Position numbers and translations under genes: made by a program. The notes below the pieces were generated by a model that was not told the DNA's origin, did no database searches, and saw nothing but the letters and a program-made list of their open reading frames with translations. This document shows positions 50,568 through 62,003 of a stretch of 64,000 bases of DNA, piece by piece; positions within the stretch are counted from its first letter, which is position 1; each line of letters begins with the position of its first letter. Source of the DNA: Anthoceros angustus (taxonomy: Eukaryota; Streptophyta; Anthocerotopsida; Anthocerotales; Anthocerotaceae); contig MU008156.1 of NCBI GenBank assembly GCA_010909165.1, positions 372,001-436,000 on the forward strand, in the 5' to 3' direction.

Positions 50568-51662
50568 TCAAAACAGCGTGTCATTCACAAGCTTCCTCTT
50601 GCACGGAACCTTCTCCTCCGGCTGCTTCTGCAAGTCCATGAACTCTGCACCTTTGTTGGCGAACAGGCGGCGCAGGTTGATGACCGACAGCTCCGTGAAG
50701 CTCCCTACCGTGATGTCCGCCTGCTTGAGCTCGTAGGCGGGGTGGGAACCGATGAGGGCCACGGCCTTCATGCTGCAGTTGTGGGCGGCAGCGATTCCTC
50801 TAGGATCGTCCTCGAAAACCACGCACTTGCAAGGCGCCCGGTCCAGCTTCACGGCCGCGGACAGAAACCGGTGCGCAATGGACTCCATCCCGTCCTCCTT
50901 GGCCACAACAGACCTGAAATACCGCCTAAGCCCCATCCTGTCCAGAATCGAGATGAGGCTGAGCCGATCCAGGGGAGCGGCCAGCGCGCACGGCACCCCG
51001 GCAGTCCCCAGCGCCTCCAGCCACTCCCGCAGGCCTTCCATGGGCGCCTCCACCCGACCCAGCTCGGCAGCATACAGCTGGGCGAGCCGGGCCGAGAGCC
51101 GCTCCACCTCCTTGGGGCTCCTCCCCCATCGCAGCACCTGCCGGAACACGTACTCTGGGCTGGTCCCGAGAATCTGCCGCCTCAGCACGGCCTTCAGACT
51201 CTCCTGCTGCCCCTCCTCCTGCGCCAGCGCACTCCAAGCCCGCATCTTGAGCGCCTGCGTGTCCGCCACCACGTTGTCCCAGGAGTAGATGAGCCCGAAG
51301 GCCTCGTCTGGGCGCATGGCGTACCGGATCCTCTGCAGCCCGCGCTCCCGCATCCTGTCGTTCAGGAAATCCACGTCCACATGGAGCGGACCCCGGGGCC
51401 GGAAGCTCGCGAATCCCTCCCCGTACTCTCCTCCGATCGCTTCCTCCTCCGAGAACAAACCCGCCACCCGCCGCTGCCGCTGCCGCTGCTCATCACCGCC
51501 GCTGCTCCGGATGCTGAGGCTCCTCCCACTCCCCGCAGCACAAACAGCAACCCAACATCGGGAATCCCCGTTCTGCGCGCCCCCGGGCCCTCTCCGGCAA
51601 ACCCACAACCTGCTCCCGCTGGCGTCCCAGCCGCCGGGCCAGCGCAGCGCCAGGGCTGCCAT
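50568..51662 (-). CDS. plastid HAD-like hydrolase-fold protein, likely inactive
   Basis: A single exon of 364 residues from ATG 51,662 (MAALALRWPGG); the frame is open a little upstream but begins with GTG. The first 95 residues are basic, serine/glycine-rich and transit-peptide-like. The rest follows the CbbY/phosphoglycolate-phosphatase-like HAD fold of a plant plastid family: AFGLIYSWDNVVADT, WSALAQEEG, a helical cap, VVFEDDPRGIAAAHNCSMKAVALIG, and HPAYELKQADITVGSF. Motif I has Ser127-Trp-Asp-Asn in place of Asp-x-Asp-Gly, motif II lacks the Ser/Thr, and the motif III Lys-Pro is absent. Motif IV (EDD) is kept. It is probably a non-catalytic relative. The substrate is unknown. It is divergent with TFB1 across about 550 bases. 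Confidence 0.88.
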   Translation of the reverse strand: MAALALRWPGGWDASGSRLWVCRRGPGGAQNGDSRCWVAVCAAGSGRSLSIRSSGGDEQRQRQRRVAGLFSEEEAIGGEYGEGFASFRPRGPLHVDVDFLNDRMRERGLQRIRYAMRPDEAFGLIYSWDNVVADTQALKMRAWSALAQEEGQQESLKAVLRRQILGTSPEYVFRQVLRWGRSPKEVERLSARLAQLYAAELGRVEAPMEGLREWLEALGTAGVPCALAAPLDRLSLISILDRMGLRRYFRSVVAKEDGMESIAHRFLSAAVKLDRAPCKCVVFEDDPRGIAAAHNCSMKAVALIGSHPAYELKQADITVGSFTELSVINLRRLFANKGAEFMDLQKQPEEKVPCKRKLVNDTLF

Positions 51663-52216
51663 CACCGCATTCCAGACGCTCCGCACCTGCGCGTGTTCAG
51701 GTCACGCCCGGAATGTGGCAGTGGAGCCGGCGTCTCTTGGCGGCCGCGCTTCTTGTAAGCCCGTTGCTTATCCTAACATGCTCTCGCTCCATCGTCACAA
51801 TCCGCACTGCAGCAGCGTCAGATGAAGCGCCGCCTTGCCTGCCCCTGCCTCTGCCCCTGCCCCTGCCTCTGCCTCTGCCTCTGCCTGGGCCCGCATCTGG
51901 AATTTGTACCCGCCCACCTGCCCGGTGCCCACCTTGGCAGTTGCCGTATTGGTTGATTTCCCGGCCGCGGGATAAGATGCGGCCGGAGCCGTGGTCGGGG
52001 CCCGGAGCAGGAGGAGCACGCTGGTGGTTTTGGGTTCTGGGTTGGTGGGTATATATCTGGCAGCAGCGCTGGTTTTGGGGAGTGCCCGAGGAATGAAACC
52101 ATAGCCAGATACCTCCAGGGACGGTGCGCTGCCTACATGGTGCCGGGCAGGGGGGAGGGCAGTTTCAGCGTAGGGTTGCAGCTGGGAGCGAGACAGGCTT
52201 GGTGGGTGGGAGCGCA
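51663..52216. promoter_or_regulatory. divergent promoter region with CTGCCC microsatellite
   Basis: This 554-base GC-rich interval separates the HAD gene (minus) from TFB1 (plus) and must hold both promoters. It includes a CTGCCC/CTGCCT hexanucleotide tract at 51,836-51,892, about nine units. No TATA box is evident at the expected places. Reading frames seen across the tract are repeat artefacts. Confidence 0.6.
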
Positions 52217-55200
52217 ATGGCGGGTCCAGCTCCACCGCTGGTTCTGCGGGCCAAGTACTTGCCGTCCCCGAAAGGCCAAGGCATTCCCGGAATTCTGCAC
52301 ATGGTAATCCCGTTGTGGAAGGATGGGATGGAGGGAGGAATGCAGGAATTGAATAAGGATTTAGATGTTTGTGGGTTCTTCTCTGGCAGACGGAGAGCAG
52401 GTTCACGTGGGCTCCGAATGACCCTACGGTGGCGACGAAGCTGGATGTCGACTTCAAACAAATCGTGGGTTTGTATCAGGCAGAGTTGTTTTGGTGTTTG
52501 GGTGATGGTGGGGGTGGTGGTGATGGGAATGCGGGGTGTTCGTGAATGTGTGGAGCAGCTCAGCGATCCAGTAAGGAGACACCCAAGTCGAAGAAAGCTC
52601 TTTTGAATTTGGGGAAGGACGCTGACATGAAGGTATGTCGGTTGGGGTGTTGGCAATGTGGAGGGGCTTGGGTTCAGGGACTTCTCGTGTTTGTTCCTTA
52701 TGGCCTTGTGTGTAACAAGACTGTTATCAGGATGGTTTCATCTTTGATTTTGAGAGTTTTCAAGACAGAGACAAGGGACGGGATCATGTCGGTGAGTCTG
52801 TGGCTTCTTGTCCTAGCTGTTACGACGGTTGTCCATGTATTTGAGGATTTTGAATGCCAGGAAGGTCACCTTCAGCATGTCCTAATGAGCCAGCGGAGCA
52901 ATTGCCTCGTTTTGTGTTGTTTTACGGAGGGGGCATGCTTTTTGTCTGTGGCAGCCAAAATTTTGGCTAAAATGCGTTCCAACGGAACTGGGTCTGGCCA
53001 AGGAGGCGTTTCTGCAAAGCCAGCTCTTGTTTCTCCACAGGACTCACTATTTCCTTCTCAAATGGAACAGCGGATGAAATTGCTTCAAAAGGACAGGCAT
53101 GTTTCTTCTGCGTCTGTGCTTCGTTCCGATTGGAACAGTCAGAGATATTTATGTGGAAAGAAAGTTGAAAGCTCATGCTCGAAATGGGTGATAGAAGAGC
53201 GCAATACCTCTGTCTTGGATGCAGTGAGCTTCGGGAGCTGCATCAACAGTTGGTCATGACTAATATATTGTCGGAAGCAGAATTTTGGGATGGGCGAAAG
53301 GTTAGCTCCGTGTTTTTGGCAGCTGAGAGGCCTTACCAGGGTTTCTTTGTGTTTTGGTGTTTGCTGTGTGTTGTTCAACTGTTCCTAGTAGTTGAAACAG
53401 TTTCAGTGCAGAACTTGATAGAGGGGGAAAGGCAAAGGACTGGTCTGAAGAGTGAAATGCTTGCTGATGTTCGACCTCAACCGGATGGTCGGGTAATTCT
53501 TCTCCCTTCCTTTTTAGCTTATGTGAATCACTGTTGATTTCGATTAGATTGTGGTCGTGAATATTTCAAGCTAGTTTAGGTTGTGGGGCTTGTGGGGCTG
53601 TCAAGATTCGCTCATGGATGTCCTGAGTCATGTTTTCTGTGATTTGCAGACAAACAAGGTCACATTCAACCTCACACCTGAGATCATTCATCAGGTATGT
53701 GATTTCCCTGCAAAACCATGATTGTTCCTGCACTGTTGCATTGAGGATACAACTTTTGAACTCCTGTGTGAATGTAGATCTTTGCGGAGAAGCCAGCAGT
53801 GCATCGAGCCTTTCTGGCCAACGTTCCAAATAAGGTGTGGTGACACTCCTACATTCCAGAGAACATTTGTTGCGACTTGCAGAGCGCCTTGTTCTAATGC
53901 CAATAACTTCACCCTGTGCTGAAGTTGTCAGAGCTCGAGTTTTGGACAAAGTACTGTCGAGCAGAGTACTTGTTTCGTACGAGAACTGCAGCGACGGCAG
54001 CAGCAGAAACAGCAGATGATGAGGATCTTGCAGTATTTGCAAGGGATGATGATATCATCGCAGCCCAAGCTCAAAGAAAGGTCACTTAGATTGAGAAACC
54101 CATGACGTTTTGAGCTGTAATATTTCATGATAGAACCGAATCTGTGTTGGCTTCTAAGGGTCTAGAGCACCGCCCAAGCCTTCTGACTGGAACGTTTTTC
54201 AACAGATCAAGATGGTTGACCCAACACTGGATATGGCTGCAGACCTGGCAGATGACTACTCGTCTCTGCCTGTACGTCTTCCTCGTAAAGAAAATCAGCA
54301 ACTGGTTGGCGTGTCTTGTGTTTGAAGTTCTGGAATCAGCAGGTTCACTAACGGCCCTGCATGAAACAGGGCCATGGCATCCTAAGGGATGGGGATAAGA
54401 AAGAGCTCATTGTTGAAAATGAGGCGACTCGGAAGAGGACAATCTTGCATGATATCAACAGACACGCTGCCGTGGTTCTGGAAGGGAGGCCTGTCGGTCA
54501 GTAATCAGAAAGAGTTGTATGTTATTACTGTGTCCTTATGACGTACGGAAGAAATCTTCGTTATGTCATCTGATACCAGGCATTCATCCCAGACGTGGAG
54601 CTCAAGGATACAACCACTGTAGCACTTGCCCTCTCTAAAGCTCAACAAGGCATGTGATGGACCAGCATGGCGATTATGTGGTGCGTGGCTACTTGATTGA
54701 CGAAGAATGACACCATAAGAGTAACAGACACATTTTCCCGTTGCATTCAGAGATGGTTTCAAGGGACCCAGCTGCTGATGACAGCAGAAGACCACAAAGG
54801 GCGCATGACATTACCGAAATGGATGACCTGCAGGGACCTCAAACAGCTGCCCTTGTTCCCCTTCGCATCCAGGTGAGTCACGTTTTGGTGTCACTGCCAT
54901 GTGTCCTTGAGCTTCTCTTCATCCGCACTTAATCTCCTTGTCTATCTCATCTTTGCAGGATCCTCGAAAATATTTTGATTCCCAACCTGCAGTGAGTGCT
55001 GGGAATGTCACAACTCCCATGGAGATAGACTCTACAACTGTTTTTGATTCGTTCAGGCAACAAATTGCTGCCATGAGGCATATTGACTCTTCGTCATCCG
55101 CACCGATTCCACCAGATGTGGCACTCAAGGTAATCTCCCATCATCTTGGAGTCGTTGTGGAGTATAACCATATGGCATTGAAGCAAGTGCTCACCAACTA

Positions 55201-55977
55201 ACATGTTAAATCCAGGTTCTCAAAGAAGTGACTCAACAAATTTCGACAACTAAGTTGCAGCAGGGAGAAACTGCAGAGAAGAACGTGCTTGACAGCATTC
55301 CACGCCATTTGAAAGACGAGCTCTTTCAGGTGCACATTCTGACTTTCCCGGACCCTCACAAGTTCTAGTCTCTGCAACCTGCGATAATGTCTCACCTGCT
55401 CTCTCGTGTACTCTTGCAGCACGCAGCTACAGCTAATGAGCTGTTACGCCATTTTTGGGCTTGCTATCCACTAACCACCGCCTTCCTAGTGAACAAGGTG
55501 ACAAGGCTTGCTTGGAAGAACGTATACTACATTCCGTTCCGAACTGGGTTTCTTTTGACACACTCGAGTTTTCCGTTGTGAGAGCAGGCCAATCGCTTGA
55601 AGGATGCCATGGCTGATCTTTACAGTCGCCTGGAGGCAAGTAGTGTTGTCATATAGTAGGTAGTTGCTTTTCGATGATATCCCCCATACCCACCGACTTT
55701 GTACTCCCCCCGCCCTGCAGGCAACCAAAGTATCAGCACCAGCGAGCTGCAGGCACCAACTCTCGCAACTGGTGCACCCCATTGCTCAGGTACGGTTCTC
55801 GTACCCTCTTTCCTTGTTTCTAAACTGCATCCAGCCATATAGTGTCTGACTCAGCGCCTGGCGCAAGTTGATGTGCAGCAACTGGACACAGGCTTTTCAC
55901 ACCATGAAGCCGATGCGCAGAGGAGAGCATCCAAGTCCAGTGACAGAAGCGGTGGACTCGTCAGACGCGGCCAGTGA
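52217..55977 (+). CDS. TFB1: TFIIH core subunit p62/TFB1
   Basis: Nineteen exons join in frame to 591 residues: 52217-52303, 52390-52468, 52559-52632, 52731-52791, 52955-53096, 53225-53300, 53412-53492, 53650-53694, 53778-53834, 53925-54080, 54206-54271, 54370-54496, 54751-54872, 54959-55129, 55216-55329, 55420-55497, 55588-55635, 55721-55789, 55855-55977. TFB1 is a structural subunit of TFIIH in transcription initiation and nucleotide-excision repair. An N-terminal PH-like domain (RFTWAPNDP, DFEFESF-like DGFIFDFESF) precedes two BSD domains (ELHQQLVMTN...SEAEFW and HRAFLANVPNK...EFWTKYCRAEYLFR) and a DLADDYSSLPGHGIL segment. Two introns have GC donors (after 53,096 and 55,635); with them the frame is continuous. 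Confidence 0.95.
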
Positions 55978-56436
55978 CCGGCTGAAGCAGAACAGCAGTT
56001 AGGATGCCATCAAACAGACGAACATTATATGTAAACTATGTGCTTCAAAATTAGCTCGAGGTACGAACAAGAGAGACACAGTGCGCGAAGAGAATCCAAT
56101 CAAATTACCAAACAGAGAGCACCTTTCCTTGCGAAATGCTCTTGGTTGTTGCATGGATGTTGTGAGAGCGTTGTAACTGATCGCATCCCACAAAAGAGTG
56201 TTAGTTATCCATCCCGATTTGGCGGGCAACAGGGTGGCGCGGTGAATGGGCAGGAACGCAGTCTGCGATATGCCAGTGCCACATGTGGCACGGCTAGGAT
56301 TATCCGTCGCGCTCCTCCGCTCGCACTGTGTGGCCTGCGTTGCCTGGCTGCATTGCCACAGCCACTCGTCTGCGAGCATTCCTTCCTTCCTTGCCAGTCG
56401 CGGGGAACAGGCACCTCTGCGTCTGCACCAGCGACC

Positions 56437-58199
56437 ATGGCCTGTACCGCGGCTTGCACCTCGTCCGCGGCCGCTGCTGCAGCTGCCGCGGTCTCCAAGG
56501 ACGCCAAATTGGCCTCCTCCTCCTCCTCGCCGCGCGCGCTCGCCTCCGCCTTCCATGGCTCCAAGGGAGTGTGGAGCTCGCTCAGCATGGCCGCCGAGGC
56601 CTCGCCTCTGCGCTCTGCGCCCGCCCGCAGGCGCACCGGAGCTCACCGCGGCCTCGTGGTGTGCAAAGTGGACGGCAACACCGTCGTCATCGGCCTGGCT
56701 GCTGACTCCGGGTGCGGGAAGAGCACCTTCATGAGGCGCCTCACCAGCGTCTTCGGAGGCGCCGCCGCCCCGCCTAAAGGCGGCAACCCGGACTCCAACA
56801 CCCTCATCAGTGACACCACCACCGTTATCTGCCTCGATGACTACCACAGCCTGGACAGGAATGGCCGCAAGAAAGAAGGTGTGACCGCCTTGGACCCCAA
56901 GGCCAACAATTTCGATCTCATGTACGAGCAGGTGAAGGCGCTCAAGTCCGGACAGAGCGTGCAGAAGCCTATCTACAACCACGTCTCCGGTTTGCTGGAC
57001 CCGCCGGAGCTCATCACTCCTCCTAAAATCCTCGTCATCGAGGGCCTGCATCCCATGTGAGTTGCTTTCTTCCTCTCCGGCATTTGCATCTGCCCGGCTG
57101 CTTAATGCAATGCCGCTGCTCCTCCATGCAATCTCTTGCAAGTCTCTTGTGGCTGGGAGGAGCATGCATTTTTGTCTGAGGACTGACGATTTTACTCTCT
57201 TCTCCTCGAACTATGTTTTGATCAGGTATGACGCGAGAGTAAGGGACTTGCTGGACTTCAGTATTTACCTGGATATCAGCGACGATGTCAAGTTTGCTTG
57301 GAAGATCCAGGTTTGCTATTCATTTTCCTCCGGTTTGAATGTCAGATTCCTGTAGCTCTGTGCATGCACTCACATCTGGCGCTAATGATTGATTCGCAGC
57401 GGGATATGGCCGAGCGTGGACACAGCCTGGAGAGCATCAAGGCCAGTATTGCGGCAAGGAAGCCCGACTTCGATGCCTTTATTGGTAGCTACCTCTTCTT
57501 CCTCGCCCCGCCTGTTTGCGCTGCTCGTCTTTTCTCTCTAGGCGATTGTGCTCGCTTCCTGTCGTAAAACCCTGGTCGCTCGGCTTCGGTTGCAGACCCG
57601 CAGAAGCAGCATGCGGATGTTGTGATTCAAGTGCTGCCGACTCAGCTTATTCCGGATGACAACGAGGGCAAGGTTCTCCGCGTGCGGATGGTCATGAAGG
57701 AAGGCGTGAAGGACTTCGACCCCGTCTACCTCTACGACGAAGGCTCCACCATCTCATGGATCCCCTGCGGCAGGAAGCTGACATGTTCATACCCTGGCAT
57801 CAAGTTCTTCTACGGCCCGGACACCTACTACGGAAACGAGGTCAGCAGCGCCTTCACATTCTCAGGCTGTTCGTTCCTTCACGACTCTGTAGGTTTTTCC
57901 CCAGAAGGGAGCTACTTTTCTAACTCCGTGCTATCGCTCTGCTCGTCCAGGTTTCCGTGCTGGAGATGGACGGCCAATTCGACAAACTTGACGAGCTTAT
58001 CTACGTAGAGAGCCACCTGAGCAACATTTCCACCAAGTTCTACGGAGAGATCACACAGCAGATGCTGAAGCACGCCGACTTCCCTGGCAGCAACAACGGA
58101 ACCGGGCTCTTCCAAACCATTGTAGGGCTGAAGATCAGGGATGTGTACGAGAGAATTTTGGCAAGGCGGAAGGCTGCCAAGGCAACCGTCGCTGCTTAG
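56437..58199 (+). CDS. PRK: chloroplast phosphoribulokinase
   Basis: Five exons (56437-57056, 57226-57310, 57400-57484, 57596-57840, 57951-58199) give 427 residues. PRK phosphorylates ribulose 5-phosphate with ATP to make the CO2 acceptor of the Calvin cycle in the stroma. A Ser/Ala-rich transit peptide covers about the first 75 residues. The P-loop is GLAADSGCGKSTF with Cys93. Cys132 in TVICLDDYHSLDRNGRK is 39 residues further, the spacing of the Cys16/Cys55 pair that thioredoxin reduces in light. The C-terminal pair is in IPCGRKLTC. YNHVSG and IEGLHPMYD are present. The 460-base gap to TFB1 holds its promoter. Confidence 0.97.
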
Positions 58200-58897
58200 A
58201 GGAGAATCGTCACAGCCAGTGTATCTTGTATAGAGTTCTGGCCTGGAATTGATGTCCGGTGTATTTTTGTAGAGTTATCCATTGAGGCACATCTGTTCCC
58301 TCCGCCTCTTAGCCCCCCTGAGCTGCCGGTGATTGACCCATCACTCGGTGTGCTGAGCAGCTGAGATCAGCAATCCTTGTCTGAGGAAGCTTGGTAGTGT
58401 CAGGGTGGTGTGTTCTCGTTGTACTAGTTGCCATTGAGCATGCGAAGCTTGCAAAACTTGTCACCTCCTTCTTTGTGTTTTATTTATTGATTTTACCCTT
58501 CACCTGGTATGTCTCACTATGGAGAAAATTCCTCACTATTCCGTCAGTGACAATCATGAGCACGATGAATTTGGACTGGATGGTGGTGACCATGTGGTGC
58601 TTGTTTGGAAACTACCGTCGCTGGCGAAATATCCCAGACGACGCTGGCGAAACATTGCGCCAGCAAAGCACCTGGAGGGTGATATTTTGCGAGCTTCTGC
58701 TCGGGAAATCCCGGTTCTGATTCGGAATTGCATTGGGAGGGGCTTGTTGCGGCGTGGGAGCAGCCGGGCGTGGTTTCGTGGCTTGTGAATTGACACTTTT
58801 CGGTTTGCAGCTGCAATTTTTCTTTTGTCAAGGACCCGCACAAAGAGCTCGGATTTGCCGGCATTCCTAAGGGACGGGACAGCACAGGCCTTTTGCA
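58200..58897. other. PRK 3' region and thioredoxin z promoter
   Basis: No gene. The stretch contains the PRK 3' UTR and the presumed promoter of the following thioredoxin gene. A GCTGGCGAAA word repeats twice near 58,619 and 58,644 on the plus strand, with a reading frame on either strand but no domain. Confidence 0.5.
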
Positions 58898-59766
58898 ATG
58901 GTGGTGGCAGGGGCTCTCAACACCGGAGCTCTGCTGCCGTCTTCTCTGCTTCCGGCATGGGAGAGTGGCGTTGCGCAGCATGGCTCAGCCAGCTGCCGTC
59001 TGCCTGCTTTGCCGCCGCCTGTCGGTGCCCTGACTGCTTGTAAAGTGCAGGAGTCTGGGAGGGGTGTGTTCTTGCCGCCGCGCACAATTCTGAGACGCGC
59101 TTCCGTGAACAAGTCCTCCCGCGCTGACCCAGCTAGGTTTCGTGCCGGTGTAGCTCGGGCTGAGAACCTTGTGGTAAGTTTGCAGTGCCTGAGCTTGACA
59201 TGCAGTTTTGGAATCCCGTTGCCTGCTTGGAGCTCACAATCACGCTTGGTGCGGAGTTTCAGCAAAAAGTGACTGCAAGGGAGCTGGATGATATCCTTGC
59301 CAAGGAGAGGACACAGCCAATGGTTCTTGACTTCTATGCAACCTGGTGTGGACCTTGTATCTTACTGGCTCAGGAACTTGAAAAGGTCAGGCTGCCATTT
59401 TCGCAGTGCAAATTTGCCGTAGCTAAGTTGTGTTGCTGACCGTGGATTGTCCCCGTGACAGCTAGCGGTGGAGTATGGTCAAACAGTGCGGTTCCTAAAG
59501 GTGGATACGGATGAGGAGTACGAGCTTGCTTCGCAGATGCAGGTACCGGGCATCGTGAGCTTTCGTTTCTGCTGCTTTCCGCTTTCCGGGGGTTGAGTGA
59601 CATCCTGCCACGAGTCTTTTCTCACAAACATCGTGGCTATGAATGTCAGATTCGTGGCTTGCCTACCATGGTATTTGTGAGCAAAGACACTGAAAAGCTG
59701 GCAATACGCACTGAGGGCTTACTTCCATCCCAAACTATCCGTGACATAATCGAGAAAGAGCTTTGA
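58898..59766 (+). CDS. TRXZ: plastid thioredoxin z (CITRX type)
   Basis: Four exons (58898-59173, 59263-59385, 59462-59542, 59650-59766) give 198 residues. A serine/arginine-rich transit peptide covers about the first 90 residues. The thioredoxin fold starts at KVTARELDDILAKE and has the active site WCGPC (Cys121, Cys124), the cis-proline in RGLPTMVFVS, and IRTEGLLPSQTIRDIIEKEL, which is the typical C-terminus of CITRX/TRX z. TRX z associates with the plastid-encoded RNA polymerase complex and fructokinase-like proteins in flowering plants. It follows PRK in the same direction. A defective tandem copy begins at 60,479. Confidence 0.93.
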
Positions 59767-60478
59767 TACAGGGTGTCCACTCTCCCACCAAGCACAGACT
59801 TCTGTTGTTGGATGCTGGCACATCTTTTGGAAGATTGAACAAAGGTGCTGGAGGGAGAGGAAGACATGACTAGTTCAATGCTTATGCCCTGCCTGCAGCA
59901 TATAGAGCAGGGACATTCCTGTTTTCTCCTAGATATGAAAGTTTGTGGAATCACAAACTGCAAACTGGTGAGAACACTTTTTTGCAGGGTGACAAGTACA
60001 GTACACATCGTCTCTTGCCCTCTGTCGTGTATGTACGAGAAGGCTGAAGGGGTAGTGTGCGCTGGGGCTCCTTTATCTCCTTAAATGTGCAGTTCTACGA
60101 AGAGGTTTTCAGAAATATGGTTGCCCTATTGCTAGGTAGTTGGTATTGACACTATTTTTTTGTGTAGGTGTTACACTAATGTTAGGGCCATGGGACGAAA
60201 CTACATTTGTAGGTGTCCCATGGCATTCATATGGAATACCGATCTCGTCAGGAAGCCCTTTAGGGTTTTTTTCAAGTCTTCGGCTGTGACTGCCTTTATT
60301 GGTAGCCTTTATTGGTTCCTAGTAAGGATTTTGTGACTGTTTTATAACTACCTAAATATGTACGTAGCTATTTCATTTGACCTTCAGAGGAGAGTCGGGA
60401 CTGGCAATACACATAGCTGCATGTGTGCGCGCTTGTGCGTCCATCCCAAGTCACGATTGCGTCGTATGCAGGGATGAA
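58949..60478. repeat. 1.53-kb tandem duplication, copy 1
   Basis: From the middle of TRXZ exon 1 to past its 3' region, this segment is repeated head to tail at 60,479-62,003 (offset about 1,527). The right part (59,767-60,478) is non-coding and contains TTTAGGGTTTTTTTCAAG and other words found again at 61,780. The left break lies in CTGCTTCCGGCATGG. Confidence 0.88.
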
Positions 60479-61291
60479 TTCTGCTTCCGGCATGGGAGAG
60501 TGGCGTTGCGCAGCATGGCTCAGCCAGCTGCCGTCTGCCTGCTTTGCCGCCGCCTGTCGGTGCCCTGACTGCTTGTAAAGTGCAGGAGTCTGGGAGGGTG
60601 TGTTCTTGCCGCGCACAATTCTGAGACGCGCTTCCGTGAACAAGTCCTCCGCTGACCCAGCTAGGTTTCGTGCCGGTGTAGCTCGGGCTGAGAACCTTGT
60701 GGTAAGTTTGCAGTGCCTGAGCTTGACATGCAGTTTTGGAATCCGTTGCCTGCTTGGAGCTCACAATCACGCTTGGTGCGGAGTTTCAGCAAAAGTGACT
60801 GCAAGGGAGCTGGATGATATCCTTGCCAAGGAGAGGACACAGCCAATGGTTCTTGACTTCTATGCAACCTGGTGTGGACCTTGTATCTTACTGGCTCAGG
60901 AACTTGAAAAGGTCAGGCTGCCATTTTCGCAGTGCAAATTTGCTGTAGCTAAGTTGTGTTGTTGACCGTGGATTGTCCCCGTGACAGCTAGCGGTGGAGT
61001 ATGGTCAAACAGTGCGGTTCCTAAAGGTGGATACGGATGAGGAGTACGAGCTTGCTTCGCAGATGCAGGTACCGGGCATCGTGAGCTTTCGTTTCTGCTG
61101 CTTTCCGCTTTCCGGGGTTGAGTGACATCCTGCCACGAGTCTTTTCTCACAAACATCGTGGCTATGAATGTCAGATTCGTGGCTTGCCTACCATGGTATT
61201 TGTGAGCAAAGACACTGAAAAGCTGGCAATACGCACTGAGGGCTTACTTCCATCCCAAACTATCCGTGACATAATCGAGAAAGAGCTTTGA
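60479..61291 (+). pseudogene. truncated thioredoxin z copy
   Basis: Repeats TRXZ exons 1 (partial) to 4, in the same order, including WCGPC and the last exon ending at 61,291. The transit-peptide start and its ATG are missing, because the repeat begins inside exon 1. Small deletions occur in short runs: one base in a G run and three bases in GCC units of exon 1, and one A from the A5 run at the start of exon 2, which would create a TGA after splicing. With the intron retained, the frame from exon 1 into exon 2 is open by chance. Exons 3 and 4 appear intact. It cannot make a normal plastid protein. Confidence 0.85.
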
Positions 61292-62003
61292 TACAGGGTG
61301 TCCACTCTCCCACCAAGCACAGACTTCTGTTGTTGGATGCTGGCACATCTTTTGGAAGATTGAACAAAGGTGCTGGAGGAGAGGAAGACATGACTAGTTC
61401 AATGCTTATGCCCTGCCTGCAGCATATAGAGCAGGGACATTCCTGTTTTCTCCTAGATATGAAAGTTTGTGGAATCACAAACTGCAAACTGGTGAGAACA
61501 CTTTTTGCAGGGTGACAAGTACAGTACACATCGTCTCTTGCCCTCTGTCGTGTATGAGAAGGCTGAAGGGTAGTGTGCGCTGGGGCTCCTTTATCTCCTT
61601 AAATGTGCAGTTCTACGAAGAGGTTTTCAGAAATATGGTTGCCCTATTGCTAGGTAGTTGGTATTGACACTATTTTTTTGTGTAGGTGTTACACTAATGT
61701 TAGGGCCATGGGACGAAACTACATTTGTAGGTGTCCCATGGCATTCATATGGAATACCGATCTCGTCAGGAAGCCCTTTAGGGTTTTTTTCAAGTCTTCG
61801 GCTGTGACTGCCTTTATTGGTAGCCTTTATTGGTTCCTAGTAAGGATTTTGTGACTGTTTTATAACTACCTAAATATGTACGTAGCTATTTCATTTGACC
61901 TTCAGAGGAGAGTCGGGACTGGCAATACACATAGCTGCATGTGTGCGCGCTTGTGCGTCCATCCCAAGTCACGATTGCGTCGTATGCAGGGATGAATTCT
62001 GCT
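60479..62003. repeat. 1.53-kb tandem duplication, copy 2
   Basis: Second copy of the TRXZ-containing unit. It ends at GATGAATTCTGCTTCC, where copy 1 continued into copy 2. The following 62,004-62,245 is the presumed promoter of the next gene and has CGGTATCGGC words at 62,051, 62,083 and similar. Confidence 0.88.

Noticed and set aside
50514-51758. 414-codon plus-strand frame over the HAD gene
   Set aside because: It is the complement of the HAD coding exon. Proline/arginine-rich low-complexity composition and no domain, while the minus frame has clear family motifs.
55999-57165. 388-codon minus-strand frame over PRK exon 1
   Set aside because: It is the complement of the GC-rich PRK transit-peptide and kinase exon, whose sense frame has conserved motifs and fitting splice sites. 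The antisense frame has no known domain.
60600-60965. Intact second thioredoxin gene without an intron
   Set aside because: The long frame starts with GTG, reads through intron 1 by chance after one-base losses, and lacks a transit-peptide start. Splicing would lead to a stop.
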